From assembly GCA_047404195.1 (NCBI GenBank), contig JBDOIU010000004.1, positions 1 to 64,000 on the forward strand: a DNA stretch of 64,000 bases, in the 5' to 3' direction. The translations under genes were made by a program, and so were the position numbers. This document shows positions 34,569 to 42,244 of this stretch, in pieces. Position 1 is the first letter of the stretch. Every line of letters begins with the position of its first letter. This DNA comes from JAJRRL01 sp047404195 (GTDB lineage: Bacteria > Pseudomonadota > Gammaproteobacteria > JAJRRL01). The notes beneath the pieces are model-generated. The model was not told where the DNA came from. It ran no database searches and was given only the letters and a program-made list of their open reading frames with translations.

Positions 34569-35199
34569 GATATGATCTCTCAGGTTGTGTGAAGGTGACA
34601 TGCTAAATGCACTATATGGTGTATTTCATGGCGATTAAGCTTGCTGAGTGTTAGAATGATATTTGGTTTAAATAACTTTAAATATCTGGATATTTCTGCA
34701 TGGTTGTTTAGCCGATAAGTCTAACAAAGCAATCAATATGCCATGATTTTGTGTTACAAGATGCGTTAGCATTCATCAGATAATAGAATATGTTAATGAT
34801 CACTCGAGAGCAAAGAAAATGATATTTTTAAGTGATTGAATTTGTGTGCAATATTAATTTATTTCTTTTTTCGGCGGCATGATGTGGTTAAGGTTGTATT
34901 AAGACCTATTGGTTTTTTAGAGAATCAAACAACTCAAGCGAGTTAAGGGTTGAGCTGACAATGCTGCGAGTCGATTCGTATAATTTCATAAGTGTCATGA
35001 TATGTTTTGATGGTTGGCGAAGGAGTAGAGTCACATCACATCATGTGCTGAGCATTTTGTATTTGAGTTGTCATCACTTCAGTGCCACCGGCATGTTTAA
35101 TGGTTACGTAGTTCACGCTGTTTTCAGGTGTTTCCGGTATAGACGCGGGCACACCTGACACGTGTTTAATTGCAAAACCGGATAATACGCACAGTCTTC
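34569..35199. other. 631-bp intergenic region with a PmrA-like box
   Basis: No supported gene: the only frame (plus, 34961-35158) lacks a ribosome site and has an unlikely composition. It contains the PmrA-like direct repeat at 34887-34903 and, at its right end, the inverted repeat TCAGGTGT (35124-35131) / ACACCTGA (35151-35158) just past the end of the 35200 gene, which might act as a factor-dependent terminator. Confidence 0.5.
34887..34903 (-). promoter_or_regulatory. PmrA-like box upstream of the split repeat gene
   Basis: The minus strand reads CTTAAT-N5-CTTAAC, matching YTTAAK-N5-YTTAAK of PmrA response regulators at 11 of 12 positions, with 11-bp periodicity. It points toward the gene starting at 34568, about 320 bp away. 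A near-identical site lies before the paralogue at 36351. Confidence 0.5.
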
Positions 35200-36351
35200 C
35201 TAAAGTCTGCGGCCATCAACGACGTCGAGCAAAGCATCCATCATGCCATCGAGCTCTGATTCCGTCGGCTTTTTTCCGTTAAAATCAGAGCATTGATGGT
35301 TTCTGGTCAGACAGCTTACTGAAGTAATGCTTTGAGGTGAAAGACGATGATGAGTTTGTTTCTTTTCTGGAGCCTTACCCTGTAACAAACGGACAGCAGA
35401 ATCATCTGCATATGGGTGCTGTTGCTGCATGCGGTGTATGTTGCTATATGGTGTAGCATGTTCTTCTTTTGCTGCAGTCTGCCAGCTTTGTGGTTGTGGT
35501 ATGGCTGGTCCATGATGCCACGCTTGCTGTGGTGCGGCTGAGCTGTGATACCATGCTGGTTGTTGTGTGTTTGGCATAGCTAATCCATGATGGTAATAGG
35601 ATTGCGGCTGTGTGTGATATGGCATATAGGCCATAGGTCTGACAGCTACGGCATGAGTAGGTCTTTTTCTTAGATCGACTTGTCTGAGGTGCGAGGTATA
35701 TAGAAAAGTTTGAAATGCTTTTGGAGTCGCAACCAGTTCATATTTATTAATAGCAATATTCAAATAATAGATATCTTTGGGCCGTACGGATTGTTGTATT
35801 AACTCACTGTATTTGATAGGGTGGACTGAGTGATCTTTTCCTGTATGCATGGATGCGAACCTGAGCATGTTATGAATACTGTATTTAGCAAATGGGATAC
35901 CTTGACAGTTCTGGTGTAACTGAATAATAAAGCCAGCTAGATTCTGCAGGCTGGGCTGACTATTAAATTTTTGTATTTCCTTTATCAGTACACAGTATTG
36001 CAGATACACCATAGGTTTCATTCCATGTTGAGCAAGGTGACTGAGTGCGGACATGAGGTTTTCTTGGTTTTTATGTTGAGTGGTGACTACGCAGTATTTT
36101 GCTAGTAGAGAGAAGTAATTATCTAGAGTGCATACAAGAGCTTGTTTCTGCTTTCGTGAATACATATTGATAACACGACTTGATGGTACCCAGTTGAGCG
36201 CCATTGGGAAGGTTCTCGTAAAGCTTTTGAGAAGAGCACTGTTACTATGCAGCTCTCTCATCCTCTGTGAGGCAATGACGGCATCGTCTTTGCTTTTAGC
36301 ATCGCATAATGTTCTGATAATATGAACCAGCCTCGTGCTGTTTGTTCTCAT
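35200..36351 (-). CDS. Repeat-family protein with Q/H/P/Y-rich low-complexity region
   Basis: Protein of 383 residues; ATG at 36351 with AGAGGTCC ahead (the frame is open to 36420). The N-terminal part carries the helical unit shared with the neighbouring gene: LVHIIRTLCDAKSKDDAVIAS, LVCTLDNYFSLLAKY, and a KPMVYLQY close. Residues about 235-320 are Gln/His/Pro/Tyr/Trp-rich with imperfect repeats (YHHGLAMPNTQQPAWYH, AWHHGPAIPQPQSW). The C-terminus is acidic then hydrophobic (ESELDGMMDALLDVVDGRRL). No known family; an exported effector is plausible but inferred. Confidence 0.7.
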   Translation of the reverse strand: MRTNSTRLVHIIRTLCDAKSKDDAVIASQRMRELHSNSALLKSFTRTFPMALNWVPSSRVINMYSRKQKQALVCTLDNYFSLLAKYCVVTTQHKNQENLMSALSHLAQHGMKPMVYLQYCVLIKEIQKFNSQPSLQNLAGFIIQLHQNCQGIPFAKYSIHNMLRFASMHTGKDHSVHPIKYSELIQQSVRPKDIYYLNIAINKYELVATPKAFQTFLYTSHLRQVDLRKRPTHAVAVRPMAYMPYHTQPQSYYHHGLAMPNTQQPAWYHSSAAPQQAWHHGPAIPQPQSWQTAAKEEHATPYSNIHRMQQQHPYADDSAVRLLQGKAPEKKQTHHRLSPQSITSVSCLTRNHQCSDFNGKKPTESELDGMMDALLDVVDGRRL

Positions 36352-36536
36352 GTTGGACCTCTTTTTTATGTACGTTATAATAGTTGTATTGAATATGTAT
36401 GGGGCGGTATGCATCATCACTAATCAGGTCATAGAGTATGGTATTGCTCGGCAAAGCGCAAAAAAACACACGTTTGCAAGTGCATGAATATGTGAAAAAA
36501 AAAGAAGTATCTTGTTTTTTTTTATTGTCTGGGATG

Positions 36537-36553
36537 GTTAAGGTTACATTAAA
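36537..36553 (-). promoter_or_regulatory. PmrA-like box upstream of the 383-residue repeat gene
   Basis: The minus strand reads TTTAAT-N5-CTTAAC, 11 of 12 positions of the YTTAAK-N5-YTTAAK pattern, about 185 bp before the ATG at 36351. It lies just after the ctp stop. Flanking bases (GGTTAAGGTT on the plus strand) are identical to the site at 34887. Confidence 0.5.
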
Positions 36554-36568
36554 GAACTTTTTTAAACG

Positions 36569-37891
36569 TTAACCGCGATTCATGATGTGTATGCCACGTA
36601 GTATTGATAATGTTTCATACAGCTGGCTATCGGTTTGTGCTAGGTCACCTTCTTGTGATATTTTATCGGCTTTATTTTTTTTCTTTGTATGCTTGCCAAT
36701 GCTCTTATGGTGACTATTTTCACTCATGAAGGGTGTATCTTGCTTTTTTTCTTTTATGTTGAGTTTATGAAGAACCACATCTGGGTTGATGCCTTTTCCT
36801 TGTATTTCACGGCCACTTGGTGTGTAGTAGAGTGCGGTTGTTAACTTCATAGCATGTTCTTCATCCACGGGGATGACTGTTTGTACAGAACCCTTACCAA
36901 AGCTTTTGGTGCCGACTACGATGCCGCGATGATAGTCTTGTATCGCACCAGCAAGTATTTCAGCAGCAGATGCTGAACCACCGTTGATGAGTACAGCAAC
37001 TGGAATTCCTTTTAGTAAGTTACTGCCTTTGGTTTTAAATTCATGGTTGTCATGTTTGTTTCTTCCTCTGATTGATACCGTAATATTGTCATATTTGCGT
37101 AATTGTTTATTTGTCATGAACAGTCCAGTCAGGTCACTGGCTTCTGTGAGAATCCCACCTGGGTTGTTTCTCAGATCAATAATGATGCCGTGTAGTGAAT
37201 CTTTTTTACGTTGCTTTTTGATTTGTTTGATGAGTTGAGTGCGTAGACCTTCTTGAAATTGTGTGATCCTTGTATAGAGATAGTGCGGTGCTAACCATTT
37301 TGATGATATCGCCCTGTATGTTACTTTCTTTCTGGGTACATTGAAGTTGAGTGGTTTGTTTTCAGATTTCCTGAGAATGCCCAGTTCAACAGTCGTGCCG
37401 ATTTTACCTTTAATCAAGTTCACTGCCTGCATCAGAGAGATATCTTTCACAAAGGTATGGTTGATTTGATAAATGAGATCACCTGGCTGTAGGCCAGCAC
37501 TTTCTGCGGGTGATCCAGTAAAAGGAGATACAATTTTAATGAGTCCGTTCTCAGCTGTGATTTCTACGCCAATACCAACAAACTCACCGGTAACCGATGT
37601 ATGTAATGCTTCTAAATCTTTTTTCTCTAGATATTGCGAATGTGGATCAAGTTGTGTCAGCATACCTTGTGTGGCGTGAGCCAGTAGTTTTTGATAGCTT
37701 TGTGGCGTGATGTAAAGGCTATGCGCAAGATAGAGTGCTGAGAAAAATCGGTGAATATCGGTCTCAGATGGTTTCGCCATATCAGTATGGGGGATTTGGT
37801 TGTGTTGATCTATTGAGAATGCCGGTGTCATTATTGTACAGCTGAGTAATGCTGTACTAATAGTCAGCGCTTTTAAACATCTCATGGGCAT
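36569..37891 (-). CDS. S41 C-terminal processing peptidase
   Basis: Exported serine protease of 440 residues (CtpA/Prc type). Signal peptide at 1-26 (ends TPAFS), PDZ domain around GEFVGIGVEIT to PAESAGLQPGDLIYQIN, then the protease core with the catalytic Ser in NGGSASAAEILAGA and the general-base Lys in GTKSFGKGSVQ. The Lys-rich tail is longer than usual. AGGAGG precedes the ATG. It lies 18 bp after envC on the same strand, a common envC-ctp pairing for cell-wall remodelling. Confidence 0.93.
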   Translation of the reverse strand: MPMRCLKALTISTALLSCTIMTPAFSIDQHNQIPHTDMAKPSETDIHRFFSALYLAHSLYITPQSYQKLLAHATQGMLTQLDPHSQYLEKKDLEALHTSVTGEFVGIGVEITAENGLIKIVSPFTGSPAESAGLQPGDLIYQINHTFVKDISLMQAVNLIKGKIGTTVELGILRKSENKPLNFNVPRKKVTYRAISSKWLAPHYLYTRITQFQEGLRTQLIKQIKKQRKKDSLHGIIIDLRNNPGGILTEASDLTGLFMTNKQLRKYDNITVSIRGRNKHDNHEFKTKGSNLLKGIPVAVLINGGSASAAEILAGAIQDYHRGIVVGTKSFGKGSVQTVIPVDEEHAMKLTTALYYTPSGREIQGKGINPDVVLHKLNIKEKKQDTPFMSENSHHKSIGKHTKKKNKADKISQEGDLAQTDSQLYETLSILRGIHIMNRG

Positions 37892-37909
37892 AGCTGCCTC
37901 CTGCGTGCA

Positions 37910-38974
37910 TCAACGTTTGGTCAGCCAGTGCAGAGGGTTTTCTGGTCGCGACTGATGGCGTACTTCAAAGTATAGTTGAGGCCTTAAGTAACCACCAGTA
38001 TTACCAACAGCCGCTATTTTTTCTCCGGCTCGTACCCAGTCATGATCTTTCTTAACCAGATATTGATTATGCGCATACAATGTCAAATAGCCGTTATGGT
38101 GATTGATAATCATCAACAAGCCATAATTGGGTAGCCAGCGCGCAAATATGACTTCGCCTGCAGCCACTGCCCTGACGGCTTGGCCGCTGGTTGCAGCGAT
38201 GCTAATTCCGTGTCGCTGCCAGCTTGTTTGCTGCAGATGTGATCCAAAACCAAACATTAATCGACCTTCTGTTGGCCAGGGCAGGCTGTGTGCTAAAAAT
38301 GCCTGCTTATTTTCTACAGGTTCTTCGTCAGGTTGGTTTTGGTTGGCTTGCTCAATGACGCGTTGATTCTCATCACGAAATGCAGCGCGAATATCATCAA
38401 TTTTTTCATCTAGGCCATTGATGAGTGCTTGACGAGATTTCTCTTCTGACAGTAATGCCAATAATTGTCGGTGCTGTTTCACTTGCAATGCTTTTAGCTG
38501 GTGCTCGCGTGCAATGAGCATGTTGTTCGTGGCTTGTAGTTGTTGCTGAATTTGGTGGATGTGCTCTAGTCTGGTTTTAATATGGTCTGACCAGTAACGC
38601 TGGTAGGTTAATAGCCTATTGATCTCGCTGTGGTCATGGTCTGAGAGTAAAAGTTTTGCCAAAGGTTGGCGTAACCAGTTATGACTGGCACGCAATTGTT
38701 TTTCGAGTATTTGACGTTGCTGGTCGTATGTAGCTTTTAAGTGCTTTAGTTTACTTTTAAGCTGGTGTTGTCGATCACCATTACGTTTTATCTTGGCCTT
38801 GGTGGCAGCAAGCAGTTGGGCAGACTGAGCTGCTTGTTGTTCAATGACAGAGAGTTGGTGTGTAAAATGGTGGCGTTTGCGTAGTGCTTGCGTCAGTTGT
38901 TCTTTGTCCAATTCATGGCCGAATGCACCCATTGATAGCAGTAGACCCATTACTAGGTGACACATCCATTTCAT
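37910..38974 (-). CDS. envC: EnvC-like activator of cell-wall amidases
   Basis: Periplasmic protein of 354 residues: signal peptide (to AFG|HE), long coiled coil (about 25-215), then a LytM/M23 domain. The zinc ligands are degenerate: the HxxxD site reads RHGISIAA and the final HxH reads YFEV, so it should not cut peptidoglycan itself but activate amidases at the septum, as E. coli EnvC does. The second ATG (38974) is used because GAGGAGG is too close to the first. Upstream of ctp. Confidence 0.9.
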   Translation of the reverse strand: MKWMCHLVMGLLLSMGAFGHELDKEQLTQALRKRHHFTHQLSVIEQQAAQSAQLLAATKAKIKRNGDRQHQLKSKLKHLKATYDQQRQILEKQLRASHNWLRQPLAKLLLSDHDHSEINRLLTYQRYWSDHIKTRLEHIHQIQQQLQATNNMLIAREHQLKALQVKQHRQLLALLSEEKSRQALINGLDEKIDDIRAAFRDENQRVIEQANQNQPDEEPVENKQAFLAHSLPWPTEGRLMFGFGSHLQQTSWQRHGISIAATSGQAVRAVAAGEVIFARWLPNYGLLMIINHHNGYLTLYAHNQYLVKKDHDWVRAGEKIAAVGNTGGYLRPQLYFEVRHQSRPENPLHWLTKR

Positions 38975-39012
38975 GGTCATTCCTCCTCTATCAGCCCCGG
39001 TAAAGCAGTGGC

Positions 39013-39711
39013 TTAATTCTCACGGCAGTCACGTTGATGCTGCAATAACTGTTCAATACCAATTGTGGCCAAATCCAGTAATGCATCGTGTTGCGCGCGG
39101 GAAAAGGCACCTCTTTCAGCGGTACCTTGCACTTCGACAAATGCACCAGCATCGTTCATGATCACGTTCATATCTGTTTCAGCTTGGCTATCCTGTGCGT
39201 AGTTGAGATCGAGTGTTGGTTCGCCATGGCATAAGCCCACACTCACAGCAGCAATGGCATGCTGTAGTGGGTTAACACTCAGCTTATCGTTGGCCAATAA
39301 ATAATCGATAGCATCTTGAAGGGCAATATACCCGCCTGTTATGGCCGCGCAGCGTGTACCACCATCGGCTTGAATAACGTCGCAGTCTATGTTGATAGTC
39401 CAGCCAGGAATGCGCGTTAAATCAATGGCTTGCCTGAGGCTCCGCCCAATGAGGCGCTGAATTTCTATGGTGCGGCCAGATTGCTTGCCACGGCTGGCCT
39501 CGCGTTGATTGCGCGTGTGGGTGGCGCTGGGGAGTAGGCTGTATTCCGCAGTTAGCCAGCCCTGATTACTATCACGTAAGAAGCGTGGTACCTGTTCTTG
39601 GACACTGGCAGTACAGAGCACCTTGGTTTTACCGGCACAAAACAAGACGGATCCAGCTGCGTGCTCGGTAAATTGGCGAATGATGTTGACCGGTCGGATG
39701 GAATTGGTCAT
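39013..39711 (-). CDS. rph: Ribonuclease PH
   Basis: Phosphorolytic 3' exonuclease of 232 residues that trims tRNA 3' ends. Signatures: GSVLFCAGKTKVLCTASV, GWLTAEYSLLP, SGRTIEIQRLIGRSLR, DVIQADGGTR and DLNYAQDSQAETDMNV. The N-terminus is slightly shorter than in E. coli (starts at the RPVNIIRQFT strand). Single gene. Confidence 0.95.
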   Translation of the reverse strand: MTNSIRPVNIIRQFTEHAAGSVLFCAGKTKVLCTASVQEQVPRFLRDSNQGWLTAEYSLLPSATHTRNQREASRGKQSGRTIEIQRLIGRSLRQAIDLTRIPGWTINIDCDVIQADGGTRCAAITGGYIALQDAIDYLLANDKLSVNPLQHAIAAVSVGLCHGEPTLDLNYAQDSQAETDMNVIMNDAGAFVEVQGTAERGAFSRAQHDALLDLATIGIEQLLQHQRDCREN

Positions 39712-39810
39712 CGGTGCTCCTGTGCTATAGTTTGATCGTCTAGCCTACGCAATCCAGCAGGGAAGTGCAACTTTGCTCATGGAGAATCTAAACCCAGGGG
39801 GGTGGTAGAT

Positions 39811-40035
39811 ATGCAATTAACACGATGGCAAAATAATCTGACGCTACGAACCGTACTATTATTGTTCATTGTGCCACTATTAGGTATGTGTACCGATATA
39901 TACAGTCCATCTCTGCCAGTGATTATCCACTATTTCAATACGACCTCGTCTTTGTCGCAGTTGACGATACCTGTGCAGTATGGCTACGCAATAGGTGTGT
40001 TTTTTGCACTGTTGAATATTAGCTGGGGTTGTTGA
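39811..40035 (+). pseudogene. Truncated MFS drug-efflux gene (Bcr/CflA type), N-terminal remnant
   Basis: 74 residues from ATG 39811, with a GGGGGGTGG stretch ahead. It encodes only the first two helices of a 12-helix transporter; MCTDIYSPSLPVIIHYF matches the DMYLPALP motif of Bcr/CflA exporters. The frame ends within 17 bp of, and overlaps, the convergent gene at 40019. A two-helix fragment is not expected to transport anything, so this is a gene remnant. Confidence 0.7.
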
Positions 40036-40249
40036 GCATTTGTAGCGCACGATGAATGCGACTGAGCATATCTGGCACGTCTGCATTCATGTTTTCTTCA
40101 CTGGCACGCTCCAGTGCGAGCGCATCTTGCTCCCATTCTTGCAGCACTTTACGTTTTTCACTCTCTGATAGTTTTTCATCAGTGAGTACATGACGTGGTA
40201 AGCCATAGTGATTGGCTGGGTCAGCCATAACGGTTTCAAAGTGTGACAT
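40019..40249 (-). CDS. Small conserved acidic protein, unknown function
   Basis: 76 residues with AGGAGG 6 nt before the ATG. The pattern VLTDEKLSESEKRKVLQEWEQDALALERASEENM resembles a small helical protein found in many proteobacteria (VLxxxxLsxexKlxiLrxWexDaxxLxvAxEEgM), for which no function is established. Its 3' end overlaps the truncated MFS remnant. Confidence 0.75.
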   Translation of the reverse strand: MSHFETVMADPANHYGLPRHVLTDEKLSESEKRKVLQEWEQDALALERASEENMNADVPDMLSRIHRALQMLNNPS

Positions 40250-40386
40250 AGGGGACCTCCTGGGGTTTTTTCAGTATTATAGCAAATACTGATGCCTAGC
40301 ATGTGCTGATCAGGGTGAGTTGCGGTATGATACATGGTATTCAGTCGATTTGGTGATCGTTCCAGGTTCAGAAAATTGGAGGCTCT

Positions 40387-42234
40387 ATGCTCATATCAGA
40401 AATCACACCGGCCATGGTTGTCGCAGGTGCTGACCGTTTTAGTCAATGTCAGGCAGATGCTGGTTATGTCTACTGGTGCCGTCGTCGAGGCAAGCAACAG
40501 CAGATAGTCAGAATACGGGAAGGATGTGACACCGTTCAGGCGGTGACGCCTGGTACATTTTGTGTGCGCTCGAGGGTGAATGAGTATGGCGGGGGAGATT
40601 ATCGTGTGCAAGCAGGGCAATGTGTTTTTGTTGCAGATGAGGATCAGTGTGTGTATTGGCAGCCCGATGTGATGCAGCAGAACGTGCATTGCCTGACAAT
40701 TGAGGGCCCCAAAAAACGCGCTTGGCGTTATACGGATATGGTCATAACACCTGATCAAAAGGCAGTTGTATGTGTGCGCGAGTGTCATACAGCAGGCGTT
40801 GTGACACATGATTTAGTGCGCATGAGTTTGGTGAATGAGCGACAAGCACCAGTTGTTATCGCCAAGGGTGCTGATTTTTATGTGGCACCATGTTTCTCAC
40901 CAGATGGTAAACAACTGGCATGGATTACATGGTCAGAGCAGCAAATGCCTTGGGAGTTAACCACTCTCTATTGTGCTGAGTGGGATGGGCAGTCTTGTCA
41001 TTCGATACGTGAAATATGCCCCCATATCAAGGCGAGTATCAATCAACCAACTTGGTCTCCGACCGGAGAGCTGCATGTTAGCAGTGATCATACAGGCTTT
41101 TGGCAAATTTACCGCGTACAGAATGATTCATTCATGCCAGTTGCGGTGTTGCCTGGTGAATGTGGTTATCCTGCATGGATATATGGTATCCAAACTTTTG
41201 CTTTTGCAGCAGATGGTCGGTTATATGCTATCGCGGGCTCACCTGGTAATCAGCATATGTATGTTATTGAGGGATCTCATGCTGAGAAAATTAATCTTAC
41301 GATGACGGATTTCGATGTGTCCATAGCTGTTTCGGAACAGCAAGTACACTGTTTTGCGGGGGATGCAAAGCAAGTATTATCACTTGTATCAGTAGAGCAA
41401 TCTGGCCATCATTTTATGCAAAGTATCCCCTCTGCTAAGCCAGCAGTTGATCACGCCCATTTGGTTGCGCCAGAGACTGTGTCTATTGATAGGAATGGTT
41501 TGACTGTATCGGGTTTTTTATATTGTCCAATAGGCTGCAGTACGCCACCTCCTATGATTGTGAATTGTCATGGTGGGCCAACAGCACATGCCGATACATT
41601 GTGTCGTCTCAGCACGCAATACTGGGTGGCACGGGGATATGCTGTTTTGGATGTCAACTATCGAGGAAGTAGTGGTTATGGTCGAGAATTTCGGCAGGCA
41701 CTGGCTGGTAATTGGGGTGAGATGGACACGGAGGATTGTGTTGCCATGGCAAAGACTGTTGCTTCCCAAGGGCTTGCTGATAAAACACGCTGTTTTATTC
41801 GTGGTAGCAGTGCTGGCGGTCTCACTGTGCTGAATGCATTGATACATCATGATTTTTTTGCTGGCGGTGTGAGTCTATACGGTGTTGTTGATTTGCTGTC
41901 TTTGGGTGAGCAGACACATCGGTTTGAGGCCAGTTATCTCAACACCTTGGTTGGAGAGCTGCCGCACGCATTATCAGTTTATCAGAAGCGCTCACCGGTA
42001 TTAAATGCTGAGCAGATATCAGCCCCTATTTTGTTCTTACAGGGTTTAGATGATACTGTTGTGCCACCGTCACAGTGTGAAGCAATATCAGCAGTGCTCA
42101 CTGAGCAAGACAAGCCTCACCGTGTTATGACTTTTTCGGGTGAGGGTCACGGTTTTCGGCTGCAGAAAACTTGCTTGGATGTGCTTCGGCATGAGCAAGA
42201 TTTCTATGAAAGTGCAACAGTTAAAACAAGCTGA
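40387..42234 (+). CDS. S9-family prolyl oligopeptidase-like peptidase
   Basis: Protein of 615 residues without a signal peptide, so probably cytoplasmic. The N-terminal part (about 1-350) is a beta-propeller with repeated FSPDGKQLAW and SPTG-type blades; the C-terminal alpha/beta hydrolase has the nucleophile Ser in RGSSAGG, Asp in LQGLDDTVVPP and His in GEGHGF. The HGGPTAHADTL oxyanion region is typical of acylaminoacyl-peptidase-like S9C enzymes. Single gene, convergent with the large membrane protein gene 10 bp away. Confidence 0.9.
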   Translation: MLISEITPAMVVAGADRFSQCQADAGYVYWCRRRGKQQQIVRIREGCDTVQAVTPGTFCVRSRVNEYGGGDYRVQAGQCVFVADEDQCVYWQPDVMQQNVHCLTIEGPKKRAWRYTDMVITPDQKAVVCVRECHTAGVVTHDLVRMSLVNERQAPVVIAKGADFYVAPCFSPDGKQLAWITWSEQQMPWELTTLYCAEWDGQSCHSIREICPHIKASINQPTWSPTGELHVSSDHTGFWQIYRVQNDSFMPVAVLPGECGYPAWIYGIQTFAFAADGRLYAIAGSPGNQHMYVIEGSHAEKINLTMTDFDVSIAVSEQQVHCFAGDAKQVLSLVSVEQSGHHFMQSIPSAKPAVDHAHLVAPETVSIDRNGLTVSGFLYCPIGCSTPPPMIVNCHGGPTAHADTLCRLSTQYWVARGYAVLDVNYRGSSGYGREFRQALAGNWGEMDTEDCVAMAKTVASQGLADKTRCFIRGSSAGGLTVLNALIHHDFFAGGVSLYGVVDLLSLGEQTHRFEASYLNTLVGELPHALSVYQKRSPVLNAEQISAPILFLQGLDDTVVPPSQCEAISAVLTEQDKPHRVMTFSGEGHGFRLQKTCLDVLRHEQDFYESATVKTS

Positions 42235-42244
42235 TTTCGTTCAT

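Noticed and set aside
34961..35158. Plus-strand 65-codon frame in the long intergenic region
   Set aside because: No ribosome site, unlikely composition, and no support from neighbours.
37910..38974. Active M23 endopeptidase
   Set aside because: The zinc ligands are replaced (RHGIS and YFEV), so an activator role fits better.
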